Assembly (NCBI GenBank): GCA_002478765.1
Contig: DLQO01000015.1
Coordinates: forward strand, 1 to 47,031
Length of the DNA stretch: 47,031 nt
Direction of reading: 5' to 3'
Origin: Flavobacteriales bacterium UBA7430
GTDB taxonomy: Bacteria > Bacteroidota > Bacteroidia > Flavobacteriales > UBA7430
Shown here: positions 8,773-17,304 of the stretch, in pieces
How the letters are laid out: every line of letters begins with the position of its first letter
Numbering within the stretch: the first letter of the stretch is position 1
Program-made: the position numbers and the translations under genes
Notes under the pieces: model-generated
The model's input: the letters and a program-made list of their open reading frames with translations, nothing else
The model's database searches: none
What the model was told of the DNA's origin: nothing

Positions 8773-10317
8773 TTATTTTTTTATTGTTTTCAACGCGATG
8801 TTGATTCTTTTTAGAACCTCATCCTTTCCCAACAGAGCTGCAATTTCGTTCATAGAAGCTCCCGCACCTAAGCCCGTTACGGAAACTCTAAAACCAGGCA
8901 TTACCGCCCCAAAACCTAAACCCTTTTCTTCCAAAAAAATCTTGAAGCAGGCACCGATACTTTCAGGGTCAAAAGAATTTAGCGATCCGAGTAAATCTCT
9001 TAGTTCTGTAATGATTTCTGGCGTGCTTTCTTTCCATTTTTTCTTAATCGTTTTCTCGTCATAAGAGGTTGGAGCCTCAAAGAAGTATCGCCCCTCTTTT
9101 AGGATGTCTTTTACAAACGTGGCTCGCTCTTTCATTAGCTCACAAACGTTTGCGACATATGAGTCATCAGCTACAAGACCAACCTCTGCAAGTAGGGGTT
9201 TTAATTGTGGTGCAAGCTCCTCCCCACTTTGCTTTCTCAGGTATTGCTGGTTAAACCAGTTTGTTTTGTCAAAGTCAAACTTTGCTCCTGCCCGGCCTAC
9301 TCGATCCAAAGAAAACGATTCAATGAGTTCGTCCATTGTAAAAAGTTCTTTAGTTGTTCCGGGGTTCCAGCCCAAAAACGCCAACATATTGTTGAAAGCC
9401 TCAGGGTAGTAGCCTCTTTCTCGGTAGCCCGATGATTTTTCCCCCGTCTCTGGGTTGGTCCAATTGGTTGGAAATACTGGAAAGCCCAACCGATCACCAT
9501 CTCTCTTGGAGAGCTTTCCATTTCCGTCAGGCCTCAGTATTAAAGGTAAGTGAGCGAACTTGGGCATGTGTGTATCCCAACCCAAGTATTGATAAAGCAA
9601 TACATGAAGAGGTGCCGAAGGAAGCCACTCTTCTCCCCGAATGACGTGAGAGATGTTCATGAGGTAATCATCCACCACATTCGCTAAGTGGTACGTGGGC
9701 ATGCCGTCGGACTTAAACAGCACCTTGTCGTCTAAATTATTCGTGTTTACACTAACCCAACCGCGGATAACGTCTTCAAACTTCACATCCTCGTTACGAG
9801 GCATCTTTATTCGAATTACATGCTTTTCATTTGCGTTCAAACGCTTTTGAACCTCCTCTGCAGGAAGCGTTAAAGAGTTTTTCATACCGCTTCTTGTGAC
9901 GGCGTTGTATTGTGGTGAGGCTACGCCTGCAGATTTCATTCGTTCACGCATTTCATTGAGCTCTTCAGGAGTGTCAAAAGCATAGTAGGCATACCCAGAC
10001 TCAATCAATTGATCTGCGTATTGCTTGTACATTGGTTTTCTTTCAGACTGTCGGTACGGTCCATTTTCCCCTCCTACAGAGGCGCCTTCGTCTATACCCA
10101 TCTGACACCAAGCTAAAGCGTCAACAATATATTGTTCCGCACCGGAAACATAGCGACTTCGGTCGGTATCTTCGATACGGAGCAAAAAATCACCACCATG
10201 CTTTTTGGCAAACAGGTAATTGTAAAGTGCTGTTCTTACACCACCCATGTGCAAAGGCCCTGTTGGGCTGGGTGCAAATCTTACTCTAACGCGTCTTTGT
10301 TCCATTTTTTTAGCCAC
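8773..10317 (-). CDS. gltX: Glutamyl-tRNA synthetase
   Basis: Charges tRNA-Glu with glutamate. It is a class I synthetase of 514 residues with RVRFAPSPTGPLHMGG (HIGH box within 21-25), LLRIEDTD, and KLSKRDGD as the KMSKS-type loop. An insertion after this loop (FPTNWTNPETGEKSSGYRER) is seen in Bacteroidota enzymes. Two starts are possible: GTG at 10317 and ATG at 10305 (MEQRRVRVRFAPSPTG). The shorter form resembles other GluRS N-termini, and neither has a good ribosome-binding site. The gene leads a two-gene unit with folB. gatA at 25848 suggests that mischarged Glu-tRNA(Gln) may be used for amidation, so this enzyme could be non-discriminating. Confidence 0.95.
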   Translation of the reverse strand: MAKKMEQRRVRVRFAPSPTGPLHMGGVRTALYNYLFAKKHGGDFLLRIEDTDRSRYVSGAEQYIVDALAWCQMGIDEGASVGGENGPYRQSERKPMYKQYADQLIESGYAYYAFDTPEELNEMRERMKSAGVASPQYNAVTRSGMKNSLTLPAEEVQKRLNANEKHVIRIKMPRNEDVKFEDVIRGWVSVNTNNLDDKVLFKSDGMPTYHLANVVDDYLMNISHVIRGEEWLPSAPLHVLLYQYLGWDTHMPKFAHLPLILRPDGNGKLSKRDGDRLGFPVFPTNWTNPETGEKSSGYRERGYYPEAFNNMLAFLGWNPGTTKELFTMDELIESFSLDRVGRAGAKFDFDKTNWFNQQYLRKQSGEELAPQLKPLLAEVGLVADDSYVANVCELMKERATFVKDILKEGRYFFEAPTSYDEKTIKKKWKESTPEIITELRDLLGSLNSFDPESIGACFKIFLEEKGLGFGAVMPGFRVSVTGLGAGASMNEIAALLGKDEVLKRINIALKTIKK

Positions 10318-10328
10318 AATTTAATTTG

Positions 10329-10336
10329 CGAAATTA
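10329..10336 (-). promoter_or_regulatory. Possible -7 element for gltX
   Basis: Minus strand TAATTTCG, one mismatch to TAnnTTTG, ending 11 nt before the GTG at 10317. Weak. Confidence 0.25.
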
Positions 10337-10480
10337 CGAATTAATAAGTTGAACATTTATGAATAAAAGTTGAAAATTGCCATGTTGTTTTTTGAGGGGA
10401 TGACTCGAACCCTCTTTCTAAATTATAAACAAAGACGTTAAGAACGATTCGATACCGGCAAACAACTAAAGAGAATAATG

Positions 10481-10488
10481 TATTTTTG
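10481..10488 (+). promoter_or_regulatory. -7 element abutting the DUF4175 gene start
   Basis: TATTTTTG is a perfect TAnnTTTG core and ends 4 nt before the ATG at 10493. It overlaps the alternative ATG at 10478, which therefore cannot be the start if this promoter is used. The transcript would be leaderless or nearly so. Confidence 0.5.
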
Positions 10489-10492
10489 TCCT

Positions 10493-13400
10493 ATGCAGGA
10501 CGATTATGCACTCATAACAAAGAAGCTAAGAGCCTTTGTGAAGAAATATTACCAGAACAAGTTAATTCGGGGGTTAATCCTTTGTTTTGGCATCGTTTCA
10601 ATGGGATTCATTTCTTTTGCGACTCTCGAGCACTTCGGTAATTTTGGACCAGAGCCCCGAGCTTTTATCTTTTGGCTTTTCTTGGCGTCTTCTTTGACGT
10701 TATTTGCGTTTTTTGTCCTTTCCCCTGCCTTTAGACTGTTAAAGCTGAGTAAGCAGTTGACTGATGCTGAGGCGGCGGAATTAATTGGCAAGCACTTTCC
10801 TGAAGTTGATGACAAGCTGCAAAATGTTTTGCAGCTCAAAATCCAGAGGTCAAGCAATACGGCCCTGCTCGAAGCCAGCATCAAGCAAAAGGCTGCAGCA
10901 TTGAGACCCATCCCCTTTTTAAAAGCGGTAGATTTTTTTGAAAACAAGCGGTTTGTAAAGTACTTGACCGTTCCTGCGGTTGTTGTGCTGTCACTTTATT
11001 TGTCGGGTAGAGAAACGATCTTGACCGAGAGTTCGGCTAGAATTATAGATTATCAAACAGAGTATATTCCTCCCAATCCGTTTCAAATAACTGTTCTTAA
11101 TGAGGTGCTTGAATGTGTTCAACATCAAGATTTTTTGTTTCGCATACAATTTACAGGTGAAGCGATTCCGGATGACGCTTTCTTAGAGCTTAAAGGTCTT
11201 CCCATCAAAATGAGAAGAATGCCCAATCACACCTTTGAATACCGCTTTAGAAACCTTCAAAAGAATCAAAACTTTACAATTAAGGCCGGCGAAAGATTTT
11301 CAAGGCAGTATTTAGTGAATGTTTTTCCGGCCCCATCTCTGGTCAATTTCGAACTTACACTAGACTACCCCAGCTACACAGAAAGACGCGATGAGGTGAT
11401 CGCGAATGTGGGCGGTGTTACGGTGCCAGAAGGGACCTGGATGCGTTGGGATTTAACGACAGAAAACACCGACTCCATTGAGTCCGTTTGGGGGCTTCAG
11501 CATCAAAACCTTAAGAAAAACAACCCCAACAAGTTTTCTTTTCTCAGAAAAGCCAATCAGTCGTTGCGCTACACCTTTTTACCCTTTAACAAGCACGTTG
11601 CAACGAAAGACTCTGTGAGTTACAACTTAAAGGTCGTTAAAGATGCTTACCCCATTGTTGACGCCACTCAATCATTAGATTCGACCTTACTGAGGTTAAG
11701 ATACTTTAACGGACAAGTGAGCGATGATTATGGTTTAGAAAAATTACAATTTGTCATAATAAGGCAAAATCACCCGAGAGACAGCATCATTCCCATTGAG
11801 ATTAACAAAAACCTTAAGCAGTCAAACTTCTTTTTTGTGCTTGACCTGCTTTCTGTTGACTTTTCGGAGGATGAATTGATTGAGTATTATTTTGAGGTTT
11901 TCGATAATGACGAGATCAATGGATCAAAAAAGTCTAAGAGCAAGACTTTTGAGTTTCAGGCCCCAACGACCGATGAGATTAAGGATGCTTATGAAGAAAA
12001 GTCAGAAAGCTTAAAAGAGCAACTGGGTGAAAACGTAGAGCTTGCAAAAGAACTACAGAAAGATTTTAGAGACCTTAAAAAGAAATTGTTGCAGAAGGAA
12101 GAGCTCTCCTGGGAGGACAAGCAAATGTTTAATGAGGTTCTTGAAAAACAAAAAAAGTTAGAAAAAAACATTGAGCAGATTTCTCTTAGGAATAAAGAGA
12201 AAAACACGCTGATGAAGGAGTTCACAGAGCAAGACAAGAGGATCTTAGAAAAACAAAATCAACTTGAGGAGTTGATGGATGAGTTGATGTCTGACGAAAT
12301 GAGGGCGCTTTTCAATGAAATGGATCAGCTCATGGAGGATATGAATTCAGAGGAATGGATGGAGAAGCTGGAAGACCTTCAAATGAGCAATGAGGACCTC
12401 GAAAAGGAGCTCGACAGGAATTTAGAAATGCTTAAGAAATTTGAGTTTGACCAGGCGCTTGACAATGCCGTTGATCAGATGCAGAAAATTAAAGAGGAAC
12501 AAGCCGCCTTAAATAATGCGACAAATGAACGTACAGAAGATCCTCTGGAGATTGCAGAGAAGCAAAAGAAAATAAATGATTCTTTCAAAAAACTATCAGA
12601 AGAGCTAGAGGCTTTGCGAGAACAAAATGATGCTTTGGAAAACAAAGAAAACCTCAGCGACACCAAAGATCTTGAGCAACGGGTTCAGGAGAAACAACAG
12701 GAGTCTCTAGAAAACCTAACCAAAGACAAGTTGAAAAAGGCCGCTCAGTCACAGAAAGAGAGTTTGGAGTCGATTGAAATGATGCTAAGTAAGCTAAAAG
12801 AGGCTCAAGGTGGAGGAGAGGAGAATTCACCCCCAGAGGATATGGCTGTTCTGAGGCAAATTTTGGAGAACTTAATTGATCTTTCATTGGAGGAAGAGGC
12901 CCTTTTGGTTGACTTGTCTGAAACCCAGAAGAACGACCCCAATTATGTTTCAATCATACATTGGCAAAACAAACTAAGTGACGACTCTAAGGTGTTAGAA
13001 GACTCTCTTTACGCTTTAAGCAGGCGACAATCACAGATAAAAGCGACCGTAAATAGAGAAATTAACGCGATCAGTGAGAACATTAAAAAGTCCCTTGATC
13101 ACATGTCTGAGCGGGAAACCAAAAAGGCCCTAACCCGTCAGCAACTGGTCATGACCTCAGCGAACAATCTAGCTTTAATGTTGACAGACATTTTACACGC
13201 AATGCAGCAGGATGCCGGGCAGGGGATGCCGGGCGACCAACAATGTAACAAACCCGGACCCACAAAACCCTCTCCGGGAGACTTGAAAAAAATGCAGGAG
13301 TCGTTGAAGCAACAGTTGGAGCAAATGAAAAACGGGAAACAAGATCTTTCGGGTCAAAAGCCAAACGGTTCAAGGTCAAAAGGTCTCGCAAAAATGATGC

Positions 13401-13801
13401 GCCGCCAAGAGATGATCAGGCGTCAGCTTGAAAAAATGGCTGACAAGATGGAGGGCTCCGAGAATAAAAGTTTAGAGGGTTTGCGGGACGCAATTCTTCA
13501 AATGGAGAAGACGGAAGATGACCTCTCTGATAACAATATTTCACAAGAAACCATAGACCGCCAAAACAAAATTATCCAAAAGCTCTTGGAGGCAGACCTT
13601 GCGGAACAAGAGCGAGGAAAGGAGGAAGAAAGAGAAGCCAAAGAAGCCAAGCAACTTCCTCACCATGTAAAGAATTTACGGGAAGAATATCAGAAAAACA
13701 AGCTCAAGCAAGCAGAGCTTTTAAAGACGATTCCACCGGAGTTAAAACCTTACTTTAAGGAAAAGGTCAACGAGTATTTTCAAAAGTTAGACGAAGACTA
13801 A
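10493..13801 (+). CDS. DUF4175 family membrane-anchored coiled-coil protein
   Basis: A 1102-residue protein of the DUF4175 family, widespread in Bacteroidota and without a known biochemical role. Three hydrophobic segments lie near residues 25-48, 60-82 and 158-175. They are followed by a beta-rich region (about 190-490, with EYIPPNPFQITV) and then a very long Glu/Lys/Gln-rich coiled coil from about 500 to the end (repeated LEKQ, LEELMDELM, EKQKKIN patterns). A short Gly/Pro-rich break occurs near 910-930. The start at 10493 is chosen over 10478 because a promoter core occupies 10481-10488. The stop overlaps the ybeY start by one base (TAATG), so the two genes are probably coupled. Confidence 0.85.
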   Translation: MQDDYALITKKLRAFVKKYYQNKLIRGLILCFGIVSMGFISFATLEHFGNFGPEPRAFIFWLFLASSLTLFAFFVLSPAFRLLKLSKQLTDAEAAELIGKHFPEVDDKLQNVLQLKIQRSSNTALLEASIKQKAAALRPIPFLKAVDFFENKRFVKYLTVPAVVVLSLYLSGRETILTESSARIIDYQTEYIPPNPFQITVLNEVLECVQHQDFLFRIQFTGEAIPDDAFLELKGLPIKMRRMPNHTFEYRFRNLQKNQNFTIKAGERFSRQYLVNVFPAPSLVNFELTLDYPSYTERRDEVIANVGGVTVPEGTWMRWDLTTENTDSIESVWGLQHQNLKKNNPNKFSFLRKANQSLRYTFLPFNKHVATKDSVSYNLKVVKDAYPIVDATQSLDSTLLRLRYFNGQVSDDYGLEKLQFVIIRQNHPRDSIIPIEINKNLKQSNFFFVLDLLSVDFSEDELIEYYFEVFDNDEINGSKKSKSKTFEFQAPTTDEIKDAYEEKSESLKEQLGENVELAKELQKDFRDLKKKLLQKEELSWEDKQMFNEVLEKQKKLEKNIEQISLRNKEKNTLMKEFTEQDKRILEKQNQLEELMDELMSDEMRALFNEMDQLMEDMNSEEWMEKLEDLQMSNEDLEKELDRNLEMLKKFEFDQALDNAVDQMQKIKEEQAALNNATNERTEDPLEIAEKQKKINDSFKKLSEELEALREQNDALENKENLSDTKDLEQRVQEKQQESLENLTKDKLKKAAQSQKESLESIEMMLSKLKEAQGGGEENSPPEDMAVLRQILENLIDLSLEEEALLVDLSETQKNDPNYVSIIHWQNKLSDDSKVLEDSLYALSRRQSQIKATVNREINAISENIKKSLDHMSERETKKALTRQQLVMTSANNLALMLTDILHAMQQDAGQGMPGDQQCNKPGPTKPSPGDLKKMQESLKQQLEQMKNGKQDLSGQKPNGSRSKGLAKMMRRQEMIRRQLEKMADKMEGSENKSLEGLRDAILQMEKTEDDLSDNNISQETIDRQNKIIQKLLEADLAEQERGKEEEREAKEAKQLPHHVKNLREEYQKNKLKQAELLKTIPPELKPYFKEKVNEYFQKLDED

Positions 13802-14223
13802 TGCAAGAGCCCAAAATCAAATTTCATTCAGAGTGCGACTTCCGACAGACAAACCCCGAGACTTATGTTCTGTGGCTTTCTGCTGTTGCAAAGGAAGAAG
13901 GAAAGCTTCCTGAAGAAATCAATTACATCTTCTGTGACGACACGTATTTGCACAAGATAAACTTGGAGTTCTTGAGCCACGATGATTATACAGACATTAT
14001 TACGTTTGATTATGGTGTTGGAGACACATTGATTGGTGATGTATACGTGAGCGTTGAAAGAGTTTTAGAGAACTCAAAAACCTACAGCGAATCATTTGTT
14101 GAAGAAATGAATCGCGTGCTTGTCCACGGGCTACTTCATCTTTGTGGTTACAAGGATAAAACGACATCAGAAGCAGCCGAAATGCGTAATAAAGAGAATT
14201 ATTACCTATCTTTACGGGCCTAA
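13801..14223 (+). CDS. ybeY: Endoribonuclease YbeY (rRNA maturation factor)
   Basis: Zinc-dependent RNase family protein involved in 16S rRNA 3'-end maturation and ribosome quality control. The 140-residue chain has the diagnostic region VLVHGLLHLCGYKDK, giving His109 and His113 of the usual H-x3-H-x5-H metal site. The third His is replaced by Asp or Lys, as I recall for other Bacteroidota forms, so the metal ligand set may differ. YTDIITFDY and LIGDVYVS are also typical. The ATG overlaps the last base of the DUF4175 stop codon. A hairpin with a T run follows at 14245-14273. Confidence 0.92.
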   Translation: MQEPKIKFHSECDFRQTNPETYVLWLSAVAKEEGKLPEEINYIFCDDTYLHKINLEFLSHDDYTDIITFDYGVGDTLIGDVYVSVERVLENSKTYSESFVEEMNRVLVHGLLHLCGYKDKTTSEAAEMRNKENYYLSLRA

Positions 14224-14244
14224 AACACTGATTTACAAGCGAGA

Positions 14245-14273
14245 AGCTGTTTTTTAAGTAAACAGCTGTTTTT
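14245..14273 (+). terminator. Intrinsic terminator after ybeY
   Basis: Stem AGCTGTTT / AAACAGCT (8 bp) with a 7-nt loop, followed by GTTTTT. It lies 22 nt past the ybeY stop and before the parS site and mnmG. Confidence 0.65.
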
Positions 14274-14287
14274 CAGTCAATTAAAAC

Positions 14288-14301
14288 GTTCCACGTGGAA
14301 C
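14288..14301. promoter_or_regulatory. parS-like centromere site upstream of mnmG
   Basis: The perfect 14-bp palindrome GTTCCACGTGGAAC matches the core of the ParB/Spo0J-binding parS consensus TGTTNCACGTGNAACA; in the 16-bp context 15 of 16 positions fit. It ends one base before the ATG at 14303, so it overlaps the mnmG leader. An identical palindrome lies at 16177-16190. ParB binding is inferred from the motif. Confidence 0.75.
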
Positions 14302-14302
14302 A

Positions 14303-16177
14303 ATGCTTATGTTTCAAGAAGAATACGATGTGATTGTTGTGGGTGCAGGCCACGCAGGTTGTGAGGCAGCGGCGGCGGCAGCAAATCTCGGAGCCAAGAC
14401 TCTTTTGGCAACCATGAACATGGACACCATCGCGCAGATGTCCTGTAACCCCGCTATGGGTGGTGTTGCGAAAGGTCAGATTGTACGCGAAATAGATGCG
14501 CTTGGAGGCTACTCCGCTTTGGTTACTGATGAAACCATGATTCAGTTTAAGATGCTAAATCAATCCAAGGGTCCTGCCATGTGGAGCCCCAGAGCCCAAT
14601 CGGATCGAATGCTTTTTTCGAAAAAATGGAGGATGATTCTCGAAGGCATAGATGGGCTCGATTTTTGGCAGGAAATGGTTGCGGGCTTGTTGGTTGAAGA
14701 TGGCGTTGTTAAAGGTGTTCGAACCAGTTTAGGTTTGGAAATTCGATCCAAAAGCGTCATACTAACCAACGGTACTTTTCTCAACGGATTGATACATATC
14801 GGAGAGAAGAATTTTGGTGGTGGACGCGCCGCAGAACGCCCCTCTGTTGGAATTACGGCACAGCTGGAATCTTTAGGTTTTGAGTCGGGTAGAATGAAGA
14901 CAGGAACCCCCCCGCGCGTGGATGGAAGAACGTTGGATTATTCTAAAATGGAGGAGCAGCCGGGTGATGCAGATGTTGTTGGCTTTTCGTACATGCCTAC
15001 AAAAAAACCTCAGAAGCAGCGGTCTTGTTACATTACCTATACGTCAGATGAGGTTCACGAAGTTTTGCGAACAGGCTTCGAGAAGTCACCCATGTTCCAG
15101 GGAAGAATTCAGGGCTTAGGGCCAAGGTACTGTCCATCCATTGAAGACAAAATCACTCGTTTTGCCGATAAAAATAGGCATCAAATTTTTGTTGAACCGG
15201 AAGGTTGGGAGACGTGTGAAATTTATGTAAACGGCTTTTCTACTTCTCTTCCTGAGGATGTTCAAATGGAAGCCCTTCAAAAGATACCCGGCTTTGAGAA
15301 TGCCAAAATGTTTCGACCGGGTTACGCTATAGAATACGATTTTTTCCCACCGACTCAGCTCCAGCATACGCTCGAGACAAAACTTGTTGGCGGTTTGTAT
15401 TTCGCAGGTCAAATCAACGGGACTACCGGATATGAAGAGGCGGGTTGTCAAGGTTTGATGGCGGGGATCAATGCGGCACTTCGCTCTCAAAAAAAGCCTG
15501 CATTTGTCTTGAGCCGATCTGAGGCATACATTGGGGTTCTGATTGATGATTTGATTACCAAGGGTACGGACGAGCCTTACCGAATGTTTACCTCCCGTGC
15601 CGAATATCGGATATTGCTTCGCCAGGACAATGCGGACATTCGCTTGACTCAAAAGGGGTTCGATTTGGGGCTTGCGACACAAGATCGCTTGGATCGCTTG
15701 AATGAGAAGCTGCGGTATGTAGATAAGATCAAAAAGTTTTTTTCCATTACATCCGCCATTCCGGAAGAGGTTAATCCAATCCTGGAAGCATTGAATTCGT
15801 CTAAGATCTCACAGAAGACGAAGTTGATAAAAATCATTTCACGCCCACAAGTTGATTTTAAGGCTGTTTCCGAATTGAAGGCTGTTGCTGATTTTTTGTC
15901 AGAAAATGGCGTAGACAAAGAGGCCATTGAACAAGCCTTAATTCAAATAAAATACAACGGATACATCCATAGAGAAAAAGAAAATGCGGAAAAAATTACT
16001 CGTTTGGAGCATATTTCTATCCCGTCTGACTTCGAATACGCCAAATTGGCTTCGCTTTCCTCTGAGGCAAAACAAAAGTTGGTGGCTGTTAGGCCGAGAA
16101 CGATTGCTCATGCCGGAAGAATTTCGGGAGTATCCCCGGCAGACATTTCTGTTTTGCTTGTTTATATGGGTAGGTAG
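14303..16177 (+). CDS. mnmG: tRNA uridine-5-carboxymethylaminomethyl(34) synthase subunit MnmG
   Basis: FAD-dependent enzyme that with MnmE installs the carboxymethylaminomethyl group on U34 of several tRNAs; also called GidA. The 624-residue chain has the FAD-binding [12 protein letters not shown] (about 14-25), [43 protein letters not shown] and the C-terminal [17 protein letters not shown], all diagnostic. The frame opens with ATG at 14303, but ATG at 14309 ([12 protein letters not shown]) fits the family start equally well. Both ends touch parS-type palindromes: one just before the start, one overlapping the stop codon. mnmG lies near the replication origin and parAB in many bacteria, which fits the presence of parS here. 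Confidence 0.96.
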   Translation: MLMFQEEYDVIVVGAGHAGCEAAAAAANLGAKTLLATMNMDTIAQMSCNPAMGGVAKGQIVREIDALGGYSALVTDETMIQFKMLNQSKGPAMWSPRAQSDRMLFSKKWRMILEGIDGLDFWQEMVAGLLVEDGVVKGVRTSLGLEIRSKSVILTNGTFLNGLIHIGEKNFGGGRAAERPSVGITAQLESLGFESGRMKTGTPPRVDGRTLDYSKMEEQPGDADVVGFSYMPTKKPQKQRSCYITYTSDEVHEVLRTGFEKSPMFQGRIQGLGPRYCPSIEDKITRFADKNRHQIFVEPEGWETCEIYVNGFSTSLPEDVQMEALQKIPGFENAKMFRPGYAIEYDFFPPTQLQHTLETKLVGGLYFAGQINGTTGYEEAGCQGLMAGINAALRSQKKPAFVLSRSEAYIGVLIDDLITKGTDEPYRMFTSRAEYRILLRQDNADIRLTQKGFDLGLATQDRLDRLNEKLRYVDKIKKFFSITSAIPEEVNPILEALNSSKISQKTKLIKIISRPQVDFKAVSELKAVADFLSENGVDKEAIEQALIQIKYNGYIHREKENAEKITRLEHISIPSDFEYAKLASLSSEAKQKLVAVRPRTIAHAGRISGVSPADISVLLVYMGR

Positions 16178-16190
16178 TTCCACGTGGAAC
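16177..16190. promoter_or_regulatory. parS-like centromere site at the mnmG stop codon
   Basis: Second perfect GTTCCACGTGGAAC palindrome. Its first G is the last base of the mnmG TAG stop codon (16175-16177). Same core as the site at 14288-14301, 1.9 kb away. Two such 14-bp palindromes flanking one gene are very unlikely by chance. Confidence 0.75.
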
Positions 16191-16191
16191 C

Positions 16192-16214
16192 TTTTTCGCT
16201 TCCAAAGCGAAAAA
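16192..16214 (+). terminator. Hairpin after mnmG
   Basis: Perfect 10-bp stem TTTTTCGCTT / AAGCGAAAAA with a CCA loop, one base past the parS palindrome. It lacks a T tract downstream on the plus strand, so termination is uncertain. A second hairpin (ACGAGCT/AGCTCGT) lies at 16283-16299. Both sit between the convergent mnmG and cargo genes. Confidence 0.4.
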
Positions 16215-16326
16215 CGCCCTAAAAGAAGCAGTTTAAGCGACTGAATCAAAAATAAAGACCAACGGCATTGGTTTTGTTAAAAACGAGCTAAGAGCTCGTC
16301 TAGAGAGGTCGAAAAATGACTCAAGG

Positions 16327-17253
16327 TTATTTTAAAATCAATTTCCTGACCTTGCTTCCTTGCTTCTTTTGTGAGACCTTGAGAAGGTAGACCCCTTTTT
16401 TCCACGCCGAGCCATCAACGAGGGTGTTTGTGTGTTCTGTCTGTTCTGTAAAGTACCTATTCCCCAAAAGGTCATATACCTTAACGCTTGTCCCAGGTAT
16501 GTTTTCTAAATAAAAAAAATCGTTGCTTGGGTTTGGATAGATTCTCATCTGGGCGTTTAAATCTTCCAGGCCAACTTCTTCTGAATGAAAAGAAACATCA
16601 TCGATATGAAACAAAGGATCACTGCCGTCTTCAGCAGCGGAAACAAAACATAGTGCTCCAAAATTTGAGTTTTTTGTCGGAGTCTGATTCATCGATCCAT
16701 CCGACCAAGTCCAATGGACAACCTCCTCCCCATCCAGAGTTAATAGGGCTAGGTCAGTTTCTATGTTTACCGATATCAGAACCTCAAACCACCTTCCTCT
16801 GGGGTGTGTAAAGTTGTGGTTAAGGGAACCGCTTCCTACAGTCATGTGTCCAAAACCTATTTTCGAAAACCAAAATTGAGCGGCCCAATTTGATGCGCTC
16901 GGCTCAAAGGCATGCAATATGTTGAAGTATGCACCATGCCCCTGCTCTATGTGCATCCAGAAAGACAGCTCCCAAATACCCGAAGCGATGTTTCCAAGCG
17001 GTAAAACAACGTCAATGGTGTCAGAACCATTGGTTTCAATTTTTAATGAGTTGGGTAAACTTAGCGCTCTGTCATTGCTAATCATCGCATCTTCGGAACT
17101 TCCGGGGTTGTTGTACCATGTAGTCCACAGCCCTTCAGACTCGACACCAACAAGCCCCCCACTGTTGTAGGAGTCAAAAGCATCTTCAACGGCTTGACTC
17201 CAAGCTATAGGGGCTAAAAGTAAAAATGAAAGGATTAAGTGAGCGCTCTTCAT
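16327..17253 (-). CDS. Secreted protein with T9SS type A sorting domain
   Basis: A 308-residue exported protein of unknown function. It has a signal peptide (1-20, LLLAPIAWSQA), a beta-rich jelly-roll-like middle (ASGIWELSFWMHIEQGHGAY, then VHWTWSDGS and FHIDDVSFH), and a C-terminal T9SS sorting domain from about 225 (MRIYPNPSNDFFYLEN, VKVYDLLGN, KKGVYLLKV, KLILK). It should be exported by Sec and then moved to the cell surface or medium by T9SS. The start is ATG 17253, since translation from the longer open frame would place extra residues before the signal peptide. The neighbouring gene at 17305 is a clear paralog with the same layout, so this is a tandem duplication. Confidence 0.85.
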   Translation of the reverse strand: MKSAHLILSFLLLAPIAWSQAVEDAFDSYNSGGLVGVESEGLWTTWYNNPGSSEDAMISNDRALSLPNSLKIETNGSDTIDVVLPLGNIASGIWELSFWMHIEQGHGAYFNILHAFEPSASNWAAQFWFSKIGFGHMTVGSGSLNHNFTHPRGRWFEVLISVNIETDLALLTLDGEEVVHWTWSDGSMNQTPTKNSNFGALCFVSAAEDGSDPLFHIDDVSFHSEEVGLEDLNAQMRIYPNPSNDFFYLENIPGTSVKVYDLLGNRYFTEQTEHTNTLVDGSAWKKGVYLLKVSQKKQGSKVRKLILK

Positions 17254-17304
17254 GGGTTGTCTGGGGGTTAAAAGTTTAGTAAAAGTAAGAAAAATACACA
17301 CAGC

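Noticed and set aside
10386..10440. tRNA-like T-arm on the minus strand (GAGGGTTCGAGTCATCCCCTC)
   Set aside because: Resembles the 3' end of a tRNA, but no acceptor partner, anticodon arm or D arm can be folded upstream; at most a remnant.
12654..12953. Long antisense frames inside the DUF4175, mnmG and ATP synthase genes
   Set aside because: They mirror strongly conserved genes on the other strand and show no protein-like motifs of their own.
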